Below, piece after piece: positions 17,059-25,696 of a stretch of DNA of 57,462 bases. A program made the position numbers and the translations under genes. This stretch comes from Treponema sp. (GTDB lineage: Bacteria; Spirochaetota; Spirochaetia; Treponematales; Treponemataceae), in the NCBI GenBank assembly GCA_017469785.1, contig JAFUFU010000012.1, positions 1 to 57,462 of the forward strand, given 5' to 3'. The notes under the pieces were generated by a model. That model was not told where the DNA came from. It ran no database searches and was given only the letters and a program-made list of their open reading frames with translations. Within the stretch, counting starts at the first letter, position 1. Every line of letters begins with the position of its first letter.

Positions 17059-18836
17059 AAATAATCAAAAACTTATTTTCGCTGAGTTCAAAACAATTTC
17101 TCGTTTTGATTTTGCCCCTGGTAATAGTCGCAATGTTCACCTGTGTTTCGTTTTCGATAATTTCGAACAGATCGATCCAAACATCAGTCTTGCAACTCGT
17201 TGACAGTGTAAATGAAAAACTTGAGGATGAAGTCCTGCTTACATTTGAGCCAGTGACGAAATCCCTGGACATGCTGTCGACGGCAATTAAAAACGACCAG
17301 GACAGAAGAGGCATCTCTAATCTTGTCAACGCAATGGAAGAAAATTTTCCCCAGTGCCGCGCAGTCTATTACGGGACGGCGGAAGGCAGCACAAATGGCG
17401 GTTATTTCATTATCGGTGACAATTCACAGGCCGCCTATGATTCCGACCATATAGAACAAGACTGGTTTGTTAACGCAAAAGACTATATGGGCGAGATTTA
17501 TATGAGCGCTCCCTATATTTCTCAAGACAGCGGTGAATTATTCTCAACTTTTTCAAAAGCAATATACGATGACAATGATGATTTTATCGGCGTTCTTGCG
17601 GTAGACATGTCTTTAACAAGTCTTATGGAAATCGTGGAAGGAATCAATTTGTCCGTAAACACGGTAATAAATTTCGTTGACGAGAACGGAGTTTACCTTA
17701 CAAACAGCGACCCCAGCGCAGTCCTGAGCAGGAATTATATTGACGAAACAAAAATTGACAAAAGCAAATACAATATGTCCATTTATTTTGACAATTCCAC
17801 CCAGGAATTCGTTCAGGGCAAGTATTTCTTCGCAGTCCGTAAAATCGGATTGACTCCATGGTTTGCGGTCATAGAGGGAGAAATCGCGGATTTCAACGGA
17901 TCAATTAAATCTTCCACAAGAATCATTATGATTGTAGTGGCGATTTTGATTCTTGCCTGTGTATTAATCAATGCCACAACCCAGTCAAAAACCAACGAAA
18001 AAGAAAAAAGCGTCAGCTCAAAGATTTTCAGTGAGATGCAAAACCTTATCGTAGCTGCAAAGGAAAACGCTGCCACTGCCCAGGATCAGAGTGCGGCCGT
18101 AAAAGAAATTGTCGCCACGATGGAAGACAACACTTCCCTTTCCGAAAGTATTTCTAAAAAAATCGTCGATGTAGCGTCAGTCGCAAAAAACACAAGTGGC
18201 GATGTAGTCGAGGGCGTAACTTATCTTGAGCAGAACGTCAATCAGCTTACGGAAATCGCCGAGGCAAACCAAAAGACAATCGAAGGAATCAAGTCTCTGG
18301 GCGATAAAATCGAAAACATCTGGGACATCGTAACCCTCATCAACTCTGTCGCTGATCAGGCGAAAATCATCGCTTTCAACGCGGAGCTTGAGGCTTCCAG
18401 CGCGGGAGAGGCCGGAAGGAATTTCCATATCGTCGCCACGGAAATCCGTCGTCTCGCGGACGGCATCATTGACGGTACCAAGGAAATCAAGTCAAAAATC
18501 ACTGAAATCCAGCAAAGCTCGGACACTCTCATCATTGCCTCAGAAAACGGAACTGAAAAAATCCAGAATGGCGTCGAGAACGCCAAGAGCCTTGAAGAGC
18601 GATTTACCAGCATAAAAAATGCCAGCGAAGTAACGGCTGGAAGCGCAGGCGAAATCACCACGATTATTCAGCAGCAGGCCATGGCAAGCGAGCAGATTTT
18701 GATAACCCTCAAGCAGATTGCAGCCGGTGTTGAGAATTTCAGCAGCGCTACGGAGAATATTTCCCAGGCTTCACAGAATCTCAAGATGATTGCAGGCGAG
18801 CTGACAAAAAAGAATAACGGAGGCGAAGACGAATGA
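17055..18836 (+). CDS. Methyl-accepting chemotaxis protein with dCache sensor
   Basis: 593 residues, paralogue of the preceding receptor. TM1 about 13-35, periplasmic Cache region to about 290, TM2 about 293-313, then the signalling domain. The sensor has EQDWFVNA and SAPYISQDSGE, where the arginine of the amino-acid motif is replaced by glutamine, so its ligand probably differs from that of its neighbour. The signalling tip is identical in protein sequence to the first receptor over ~65 residues, pointing to recent gene conversion. Start overlaps the previous stop (ATGA), and its own stop overlaps the cheW start in the same way, so the three are translationally coupled. Confidence 0.92.
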   Translation: MKIIKNLFSLSSKQFLVLILPLVIVAMFTCVSFSIISNRSIQTSVLQLVDSVNEKLEDEVLLTFEPVTKSLDMLSTAIKNDQDRRGISNLVNAMEENFPQCRAVYYGTAEGSTNGGYFIIGDNSQAAYDSDHIEQDWFVNAKDYMGEIYMSAPYISQDSGELFSTFSKAIYDDNDDFIGVLAVDMSLTSLMEIVEGINLSVNTVINFVDENGVYLTNSDPSAVLSRNYIDETKIDKSKYNMSIYFDNSTQEFVQGKYFFAVRKIGLTPWFAVIEGEIADFNGSIKSSTRIIMIVVAILILACVLINATTQSKTNEKEKSVSSKIFSEMQNLIVAAKENAATAQDQSAAVKEIVATMEDNTSLSESISKKIVDVASVAKNTSGDVVEGVTYLEQNVNQLTEIAEANQKTIEGIKSLGDKIENIWDIVTLINSVADQAKIIAFNAELEASSAGEAGRNFHIVATEIRRLADGIIDGTKEIKSKITEIQQSSDTLIIASENGTEKIQNGVENAKSLEERFTSIKNASEVTAGSAGEITTIIQQQAMASEQILITLKQIAAGVENFSSATENISQASQNLKMIAGELTKKNNGGEDE

Positions 18837-19336
18837 ATGAAGAAATAGTCGAAAAAATCGCCGCAAACACATCAAGCGAAATAGAGATAGCCGAAGAAAA
18901 AAAACTCACCACATGGCTCATTTTCTCAATCGGGGAAAAAAAGTATGCCGTTCGCTCCCGGGACGTGCTTGAGATTATCCGCGACGCTTCTGTCTATAAG
19001 CTTCCTTTTATGCCCCCGTATATCGAAGGCGTCATGAACCGGCGGGGAGACCCTTTCACTGTCATCAATCCCAGGCAGCTGATTGGGGAAGAAGACAGCA
19101 CGCCGCCAAAAGAGCCTCTCTTCTTAATCCTGAAGCGGGATGACGACCAGCTTTCTATCCATATCTCAGACATTCTCTTTTTTACAGACATGGCGGAAAG
19201 CGATTTAAACCTGATTCCCGGAAACAACGATGAAGGCTTTTTTATCGGGACGCTTGGATATGGCGGAGAAGAAATTCCTGCCATGAATACAAATGCTTTT
19301 GAAAATCTTATAAGGAAAGACCTTGGATTCGTTTAA
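18833..19336 (+). CDS. cheW: Chemotaxis coupling protein CheW
   Basis: 167 residues with one CheW domain from about residue 25: TTWLIFSIGEKKYAVRSRDVLEIIRD, then IEGVMNRRGDPFTVINPRQLIG, the normal CheW order. The N-terminal ~25 residues are an acidic extension. It should bridge receptors and the CheA of this operon. ATGA overlap with the upstream receptor; its 3' end overlaps the next gene by 14 nt. Confidence 0.9.
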   Translation: MNEEIVEKIAANTSSEIEIAEEKKLTTWLIFSIGEKKYAVRSRDVLEIIRDASVYKLPFMPPYIEGVMNRRGDPFTVINPRQLIGEEDSTPPKEPLFLILKRDDDQLSIHISDILFFTDMAESDLNLIPGNNDEGFFIGTLGYGGEEIPAMNTNAFENLIRKDLGFV

Positions 19337-19847
19337 TCATTTTACGTGCATTGCATACGATACAGTTGATTTTCTCATCCAGTCCAAGGATGTTCTTTTC
19401 GGCGTTTTTCTTGATGTTGAAAAAGACGTTAAAAATATAGTCTTCAACCGGGAAACCCTTCCCCATATCCACATCGGGGAGCTGCTTGAAAGGCAGTTCA
19501 ACTGTTCCCATACCGGGGACTGTAATGTCGTTCTGGTAATGCGAATTCAGGATTTCATAAAAGAAGTGAGGAATGACATCGTTGACTACACGAACACGGC
19601 TTTTCCTGCCAGCGGGAATTTCGCCATTTCCGTGAACACGTCAATTTCAAGCAAAATCATAGACACTTCAAATCTCAGGCTTCTGCCCCTGGGAATCCGT
19701 GACCAGCAGGCAAAATGCGGAGTATCGGCAATCGGTTTTTCCACGGGCGGAAAGAACGGGAATATTTTGAGAAAGCAGATTTTGATTTCACCTGATTATC
19801 TTCTCAAAAAATTCTTTTCTACAGGGCTCATAAAACCTGATGAATAA
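19323..19847 (+). CDS. Divergent CheW-like protein
   Basis: 174 residues from a TTG start with AAGGAAAG just upstream; no ATG lies near. The pattern of strands follows a CheW fold: a first strand (CIAYDTVDFLIQSKDVLFGVFLD in halves), LPHIHIGELLERQF in the place of the CheW 'inpr' helix, then VVLVMRI and a late ILISPDYLLKKF. Sequence identity to standard CheW is low, so it could be an alternative adaptor or a docking subunit particular to this pathway. It sits between cheW and cheB with overlaps on both sides. The CheW-like assignment is an inference from pattern, not from a motif. Confidence 0.6.
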   Translation: MDSFNHFTCIAYDTVDFLIQSKDVLFGVFLDVEKDVKNIVFNRETLPHIHIGELLERQFNCSHTGDCNVVLVMRIQDFIKEVRNDIVDYTNTAFPASGNFAISVNTSISSKIIDTSNLRLLPLGIRDQQAKCGVSAIGFSTGGKNGNILRKQILISPDYLLKKFFSTGLIKPDE

Positions 19848-19860
19848 TGGAGAGCTGGAA

Positions 19861-20877
19861 ATGAAAATCATAATTGCTGACGATTCTGCCGTAGTCCGCG
19901 CGATTTTAGAGCAGAATCTTAAAAATTATCCCCATATAAGCATAATTTCATCTGTCTCAAACGGGAAAAGGCTCATACAGGCCGCAAAGGAGTCTCTTCC
20001 GGACGCAGTTCTTGCCGACAGCGACATGCCCGAAATTGAAGGAAGTCACTCACTGGTCTCAATTTCAAAACAGCTTGGCGTTCCCATCCTTATACTAACA
20101 GAGTCAAAGGCAGAAATCTCACAGAAATTCTCATATTCCGTTGGATTTATCGAGAAGCCGGCCCTGAACTCATACAAAAAAGAGTTTTTTGACTCCCTTG
20201 TGGAAAAATTGAAGGAGCTTACGGAAAACAGTCAAAAAAAAGATTCTTCCAGCACAGAAAAAGCTTTTTCGGGAAACACGACCGATTTTAAGATCCTCTG
20301 CCTGGGAGCGTCTACCGGAGGTCCTTCTGCTGTCAGCGATGTCCTTAAGGGGCTGGGGAAAAATTTTCCTCTTCCGATTCTCTACGCCCAGCACATTGAA
20401 ATCGGAGCTGACAAAACTATGGCGGACTGGTTTGGCTCGGTCTGCCCGAATATCAGGATAAAACTCGCGGAGGATGGTGAAGAAGCAAAAGCAGGAACCG
20501 TATACATGGCTCCAGCCGACAAGCATCTAGTCATCGAATATGTAAAACCAAGCGGAAATCCTGTTCTTTCTTTGAGCAGTGAAGAACCAGAAAGATTTTT
20601 GCGTCCAGCCGTGAACAAGCTATTCCGCTCCGCGGCAAAACTCTACGGAAAAAACTGCCTCGCCCTTCTCCTTACCGGCATGGGGCAGGACGGAGCGGAG
20701 GGGTGCAAAATGATTCTGGACAAAGGCGGATACACAATCGTTGAAGACAAGTCAACTTGTGTAGTTTTCGGAATGCCCCTGGCAGCGATTGAAGCGGGCG
20801 GTGCTAAAGAAATCTTGCCCCGCCCGAAAATTCCAAATCGCGTGAATGAATTAGTGAGGAAAGATGGAAACAAATAG
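19861..20877 (+). CDS. cheB: Chemotaxis methylesterase/deamidase CheB
   Basis: 338 residues from the ATG at 19861 (GGAGAG about 8 nt upstream); an earlier ATG at 19840 has no good RBS. The receiver domain (1-~115) keeps the acidic pair (IIADDSA), the phospho-acceptor D53 (ADSDMPE) and the late lysine (FIEKP). The catalytic domain has the Ser-His-Asp triad: S151 in LGASTGG, H178 in YAQHIEIG, D277 in TGMGQDGAEG. It removes methyl groups from receptors when phosphorylated by CheA. Overlaps cheR by 14 nt. Confidence 0.93.
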   Translation: MKIIIADDSAVVRAILEQNLKNYPHISIISSVSNGKRLIQAAKESLPDAVLADSDMPEIEGSHSLVSISKQLGVPILILTESKAEISQKFSYSVGFIEKPALNSYKKEFFDSLVEKLKELTENSQKKDSSSTEKAFSGNTTDFKILCLGASTGGPSAVSDVLKGLGKNFPLPILYAQHIEIGADKTMADWFGSVCPNIRIKLAEDGEEAKAGTVYMAPADKHLVIEYVKPSGNPVLSLSSEEPERFLRPAVNKLFRSAAKLYGKNCLALLLTGMGQDGAEGCKMILDKGGYTIVEDKSTCVVFGMPLAAIEAGGAKEILPRPKIPNRVNELVRKDGNK

Positions 20878-21748
20878 TATTTTACTTTCACCGGAAGAAC
20901 TTGCCTCATTCATTTCATTTATCACGCTTCAAACAGGCATCATTCCCCGGGAAAGCCACAAAAACGGCATAAAAGCATTTATCGAGAAGACTCTGAAGGA
21001 AACGAAATCTACGGCGGCGGAATACAGGAGGCAGATTGCCACGAATTCCTCGCTTTTGACCGAGCTCATAAACGCAAGCACCGTAAACGAAACTTATTTT
21101 TTCCGTGAAGAAAAACAGTTTATGTTCTTAAAGGAGAGTATTTTTCCTCAATGGAGAATTTTAAATGCTGACAAGCCATTAAAAATCTGGAGCGCGGCCT
21201 GCTCTTATGGCGAGGAGCCCTACTCCCTGTCAGTACTCGCAAGGCAATGCAATGTAAAAGTTCAAGTCACGGCCTCTGACATAAACTCGGAAGTTCTCGC
21301 TCATTGTAAAAATGGAGTCTTCCTTGGAGGCTCAATCAGGCAGATGGACGGAGTCTCCTTCAGGCAACTGGTTCTTCCCTATCAGAGGGAAGACAGGAAA
21401 GTCGAATTTTCTCAGGATATCAAAGATACGATTCAGACAAGAAAAATCAACCTTGCGCAGATTGACTCTCCTGAAACAGAGTTTCTTCTACCAAAAAATC
21501 AAAACATTGTTTTTTTGAGGAATGTCTTTATCTATTTCAGCCAGGAATTACGCGCGAAAATTTTACGGATAATCGCAGACAAATGTCTTGCCGATAACGG
21601 AATTCTTTTCGTTTCCATGAGCGAAATCGCTCAGCTAGATTCTACGATTATGCCGCCCTCGCTTGAAAAAGTTATGGAAGGAAGCGTGTTTTATTTTCAT
21701 AAAAAATCCATGCAGACAGGAGATGTAAATGGCAAAAATTTCCAGTGA
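20864..21748 (+). CDS. cheR: Chemotaxis receptor methyltransferase CheR
   Basis: 294 residues. The N-terminal helical domain carries TVNETYFFRE, and the SAM-binding domain has the CheR motif IWSAACSYGEEPYSL, followed by ASDINSEVL and FLRNVFIYF. These are the expected SAM and substrate positions, so the enzyme should be active in methylating glutamates of the receptors in this operon. No tethering pentapeptide is seen on those receptors, so it must act on them directly. Overlaps cheA by 20 nt. Confidence 0.93.
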   Translation: METNSILLSPEELASFISFITLQTGIIPRESHKNGIKAFIEKTLKETKSTAAEYRRQIATNSSLLTELINASTVNETYFFREEKQFMFLKESIFPQWRILNADKPLKIWSAACSYGEEPYSLSVLARQCNVKVQVTASDINSEVLAHCKNGVFLGGSIRQMDGVSFRQLVLPYQREDRKVEFSQDIKDTIQTRKINLAQIDSPETEFLLPKNQNIVFLRNVFIYFSQELRAKILRIIADKCLADNGILFVSMSEIAQLDSTIMPPSLEKVMEGSVFYFHKKSMQTGDVNGKNFQ

Positions 21749-23825
21749 CATCACCGAAAGTTTTGTTGAAGAGACATCAGAACTTTTGGAGCAATCAAAA
21801 AAAGACGTAATAAACTTAAAAAATACTCAGAATGATGAGATGACTCTCCAGAATCTTTTGCGAAATCTCCATACAATCAAGGGTAACGCCCGAATGCTCG
21901 GCTTTCTCACGATTGAAAAGTTGTCTCACGCCCTGGAGGACATTTACAAGAGCGTAAAAGACGGACAAGTCAAGAATTCAGACAGGCTTGTAAAACTGGT
22001 CTTTGCAGTGGCGGAAAAAATTCAGGATTGCGTAAAATCCATCAGAAAGAAGGGAAGCGACGAAAACGACATCGAGATTTATCTTCAGTATTGCGACAAG
22101 CTGGCCGCCGGAGAACTTATTGACATTGATCTGCTTCTTTCAGAAATCAACAAAAAAGGAAAAGATTCCCTTGAAGACGATGACGAAGAAGACGGGGGAA
22201 ACATAAGCGACATCCAGTCAATCCGAATCAAAATCTCACGGGTAAACGAAATCATCACGGCCTTTGACACCATGATTACCAGGGAATTCCACTTGAAGCA
22301 TCAGCTTGACGAGCTTCAAAAATACGAGGAAAGGACGGGAAACCACGAGCTTTCGAAAATCCGGAAGCAGTTCGAGTCCGACATCTATGCCCTTGAGACT
22401 TCGATTTTCAGCGTTCAGGAGCAGGTCTTTGACCTGCGAATGCTCCCAATCAGTATCGTCCTAAAGCCTCTGGAGAACACGATTGCCCTTGAGAGCATGA
22501 ATCTGGGCAAAAAAGTAAACTGCGTGATTCCAAGCTCGGATATCGCCGTTGATAAAGTTATTCTTGAGGAGCTGAGCGACATTCTCATGCACCTGATACG
22601 AAACGCCTTAGACCACGGAATCGAGAGCCCAGAGGAACGGAAAAAAGCGGGCAAAAGCGAAGAAGGAACCATCACAATCAGCTGTGTCCGTGAAACGAAA
22701 CACATCGAGCTTAAGATTTCAGACGACGGACGGGGCTTGGACTACGATAAAATCAGGAACAAGGCGCTTTCCCTCTATCCTGAGCGTGGAGATGAAATCA
22801 GGAATATGGCAGACCGGGAACTGTCGCAATTTTTGTTCCAGTCAGGATTCTCCACGAAAGAAAAAGTCACACAGCTCTCAGGCCGAGGTGTCGGTCTTGA
22901 TGTCGTCTGGGCAAATGTAGAAAAAATCAAGGGAAGAATCAAAATCGAAAGCGAGGCAGGAAAAGGAACGTCTTTCATTCTCTCCTTCCCTCTCTCGCTT
23001 TCAAGCTTGCAGGGGCTTTTCGTCTACTCAAACCAGGACAAATATCTCATTCCCTCCCAGCATATTGTCGACATCATCTACCGCAAGAAAAGCGAATACA
23101 TCACATTGCAGAACCAGAGCTATCTCAAGCTTTCCGACCAGCTCATTCCATGCTTCTCACTTTCCTCGCTCTTTTCGGATCAGAAAGGCGTGGTTTATCA
23201 GGACGCGGACTCGATTCTGATTGCCGAATACATGGAGCAGCGAATTGGAATTATCGTCGACCAAGTTCAGCAGTATGTGAGCCTTGTCGTAAAACCGCTT
23301 CCCGCCGCATTCAAAAATTTTTCGATTTTGCAGGGAATCGTTTTTGACGAGCATTATGACATCGTTCCGATTCTTCATGTTCCCGACATTCTCAAAAAAT
23401 TCAAGTCGCTCCGCGGCTACGACATCAAAAAATACGAGGCGGCGACCAAAAAACGCACCATCCGCATTCTTGCGGTTGATGACTCGGAAACAACGCGCAC
23501 CATCGAACGCTCGATTTTGGAAAGCGCCGATTTCAGCGTTGACTCTGCCGTTGACGGAATTGACGCGCTTGAAAAGGCAAAGGCAAAACAGTACGATCTT
23601 GTCATGACCGACAAGGATATGCCGCGCATGACGGGTCTTGTTCTTCTCGACAATCTTCGCCGTATGGAGCAGTACGCAAATGTTCCTGTTGTTGTTGTTT
23701 CAGCCGACCAAAGTCCCAAGACACTTGAAGAATTCAAGGCACTTGGGGCAAACGCGATTATTTCAAAAGCAGACTTTGAGCGAAGCCGCCTCATCGGCAC
23801 AATCAAAGGTCTTTTGGGGGAGTAA
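21729..23825 (+). CDS. cheA: Hybrid chemotaxis histidine kinase CheA with C-terminal receiver
   Basis: 698 residues. Order: HPt domain (1-~110) with phospho-histidine H48 in LHTIKGNARMLGF; a short acidic linker (DDDEEDGG) where the CheY-binding P2 domain would be; dimerisation helices; the ATPase domain with N box (HLIRNALDHGIE, ~290), G1 (DDGRGLD), F box (SGFSTKE) and G2 (GRGVGLDVV, ~386); a CheW-like domain (~425-560); and a receiver domain (~577-698) with intact DD, phospho-acceptor D628 (MTDKDMP) and lysine (ISKAD). The receiver may act as a phosphate sink or as the output. No stand-alone cheY is in the operon, which together with the missing P2 domain sets this pathway apart from standard flagellar chemotaxis. 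Confidence 0.93.
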   Translation: MAKISSDITESFVEETSELLEQSKKDVINLKNTQNDEMTLQNLLRNLHTIKGNARMLGFLTIEKLSHALEDIYKSVKDGQVKNSDRLVKLVFAVAEKIQDCVKSIRKKGSDENDIEIYLQYCDKLAAGELIDIDLLLSEINKKGKDSLEDDDEEDGGNISDIQSIRIKISRVNEIITAFDTMITREFHLKHQLDELQKYEERTGNHELSKIRKQFESDIYALETSIFSVQEQVFDLRMLPISIVLKPLENTIALESMNLGKKVNCVIPSSDIAVDKVILEELSDILMHLIRNALDHGIESPEERKKAGKSEEGTITISCVRETKHIELKISDDGRGLDYDKIRNKALSLYPERGDEIRNMADRELSQFLFQSGFSTKEKVTQLSGRGVGLDVVWANVEKIKGRIKIESEAGKGTSFILSFPLSLSSLQGLFVYSNQDKYLIPSQHIVDIIYRKKSEYITLQNQSYLKLSDQLIPCFSLSSLFSDQKGVVYQDADSILIAEYMEQRIGIIVDQVQQYVSLVVKPLPAAFKNFSILQGIVFDEHYDIVPILHVPDILKKFKSLRGYDIKKYEAATKKRTIRILAVDDSETTRTIERSILESADFSVDSAVDGIDALEKAKAKQYDLVMTDKDMPRMTGLVLLDNLRRMEQYANVPVVVVSADQSPKTLEEFKALGANAIISKADFERSRLIGTIKGLLGE

Positions 23826-23831
23826 GGAAAC

Positions 23832-25679
23832 ATGGCAAAAAAAATTCTGATACTTGAAACTTCGGTCACGATACAAAAACTGTTCACGACGACGCTCGAT
23901 TCTGACGATTACACGCTCCAGTTCTCAGCCGACGGAAAATCTGCCGTCTATGACTTGTTTGAATTTCAGCCTGATTTGCTACTCATAAACTCCAGCATCG
24001 AAAATCCAAAAAGTTTTGAAATCGTCAGGCTCGTTCGCTCTATAAAATGCTTTAAGGAACTGGCAATCGCCCTCTACTCCGCTTCACCATCTCCATTGGA
24101 CGAAAGCTTTGCGCTTGAATGTGGGGCGACGACCTTTGTCCGCCTTGAGCAGAAAACGCTTGTTTTGAATGTTGATGAACTCGCGCAGCTTTCCGCCCCC
24201 AGAATCGACAAGTCAGACCTTTTGCAACTTAAAAAGAATCTCGATGACGGCTTTCTTTTCTTGCGCTCGTCACAGGTTTCGTTTGAAAGCGCATACAAAA
24301 ATGCGATTCTTACAAAACTCGGCACACTCACAAACCAAATCGAAAGCATTGAGGAAATGGTAAAATCGTTCTTGCTTTTGATTGCGGAAATTTCTGAAGT
24401 TCCGATTGCAGGACTGTACATTGTCGAAAATGACGGTCCGCACGGATATTATGTCGTCTCGGAAAATATCGGCGAAAAGGAAATTGCGGATTTTTTGAGT
24501 GTCTGCGCCACAGATTTTGAGAAAATTCTTCCCGATTACAACGCCTCAAAAATAAACGCAAAGCAACTTGAAAGCTCCCCAGCGATGAACAGATTTTTCA
24601 ATAAAGATGTTCAGCTTTCAAGCTACGAGACAGAGCCATTGCACACAAGCGATGAAAGCGAATATTTTGGAAGCGTTCATATCGTTTCTGACGGAAATAT
24701 TTCTGGCATTGCCCAAGATTTTTTCACTTTCTGCGTAAAGAGTGTCGGCGATATTTTTTCAAAAGCACTCATCGTCGAAAAGAAAATCTTTTTTGAAAAA
24801 CGAATCCGCCGCGCGTTCAGCCGCTTTGTTCCTTCTCAGGTAATCGACAGCCTTGTTGAGCAGACTGACGAAAATGACGAATCGGTGGGGGTCGGCGAAA
24901 CGAGAACGGTGGCGATTTTGTTCAGCGATATTCGCTCGTTCACAAACATAAGCGAGCGCAACAAGCCTGATGTTTTGGTCGCGTTTTTGAACCGCTACTT
25001 TACCGTCATGGTTGACATTATCCGAAAGCACGGCGGCACAATCGACAAATTCATCGGTGACGCGATTATGGCAGAATTCGGAACGCCCGTAAGTTATGAG
25101 GACAACTGCAAAAGAGCCGTCGCCGCCGCCTGTGAAATGCGCGATGCCCTTGAAACGCTTGAACTCGGAGATTTGGTGCTTCCAGACGGCATGAAATTTG
25201 ACACGGGAATCGGAATCCATTACGGAGATGTCATCGTTGGCTCAATCGGCTCAAAAGACAAAACCGACTATTCTGTCATCGGTGACAGCGTAAACCTTGC
25301 AAGCCGTCTTGAGGGGCTTACAAAAACATACGGGGCGCACATTCTCGTAAGCGACAGCGTTTTTGAAGATGCGGGTGAAGACTCGTTTGCCTTCCGCCAC
25401 ATTGACGATGTTCGCGTAAAAGGCAAGAAAAATGCCGTCCCAATCTATGCGGTTGATAAAAGTGCCGACGAATTTACCCCCGAATACAAGGATTACTATG
25501 TAAAAGGCATGGACTTGTACAAAAAGGGAATCTGGAATCTTGCGCGAGACTATTTCCAGAAGGCACTTTCAGAAAGCGAGGGAGACAGAGCTGCAAGGCT
25601 CCTGCTTTCCCGTTGCGAAGATTTTATCAAAAATCCGCCTGAAAACTGGGACGGCGCGATTGCATTCAATACAAAATAA
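23832..25679 (+). CDS. Class III adenylate cyclase with pseudo-receiver and GAF-like domains
   Basis: 615 residues, cytoplasmic. Residues 1-~120 have a receiver fold but key residues are changed: the acidic pair is ET (ILILETS), the phospho-acceptor aspartate is asparagine (LLLINSS) and the lysine position is arginine, so it should not be phosphorylated normally. A GAF-like region covers about 150-320. The cyclase domain (~355-530) keeps LFSDIRSFT and KFIGDAIMAEFG plus TDYSVIGDSVNLASRLE; the Lys and Asp at the specificity positions point to ATP. The C-terminus (YYVKGMDLYKKGIWNLARDYFQKAL) resembles a TPR hairpin. It starts 6 nt after cheA and is followed by a third receptor, so it is probably the output enzyme of this pathway. 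Confidence 0.9.
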   Translation: MAKKILILETSVTIQKLFTTTLDSDDYTLQFSADGKSAVYDLFEFQPDLLLINSSIENPKSFEIVRLVRSIKCFKELAIALYSASPSPLDESFALECGATTFVRLEQKTLVLNVDELAQLSAPRIDKSDLLQLKKNLDDGFLFLRSSQVSFESAYKNAILTKLGTLTNQIESIEEMVKSFLLLIAEISEVPIAGLYIVENDGPHGYYVVSENIGEKEIADFLSVCATDFEKILPDYNASKINAKQLESSPAMNRFFNKDVQLSSYETEPLHTSDESEYFGSVHIVSDGNISGIAQDFFTFCVKSVGDIFSKALIVEKKIFFEKRIRRAFSRFVPSQVIDSLVEQTDENDESVGVGETRTVAILFSDIRSFTNISERNKPDVLVAFLNRYFTVMVDIIRKHGGTIDKFIGDAIMAEFGTPVSYEDNCKRAVAAACEMRDALETLELGDLVLPDGMKFDTGIGIHYGDVIVGSIGSKDKTDYSVIGDSVNLASRLEGLTKTYGAHILVSDSVFEDAGEDSFAFRHIDDVRVKGKKNAVPIYAVDKSADEFTPEYKDYYVKGMDLYKKGIWNLARDYFQKALSESEGDRAARLLLSRCEDFIKNPPENWDGAIAFNTK

Positions 25680-25696
25680 AAGGAGAGGTGTTTTTT

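Noticed and set aside
23417..23887. 156-codon minus-strand frame across the end of cheA
   Set aside because: Antisense shadow of the receiver domain.
24759..25220. 153-codon minus-strand frame in the cyclase
   Set aside because: Antisense to the conserved catalytic domain.
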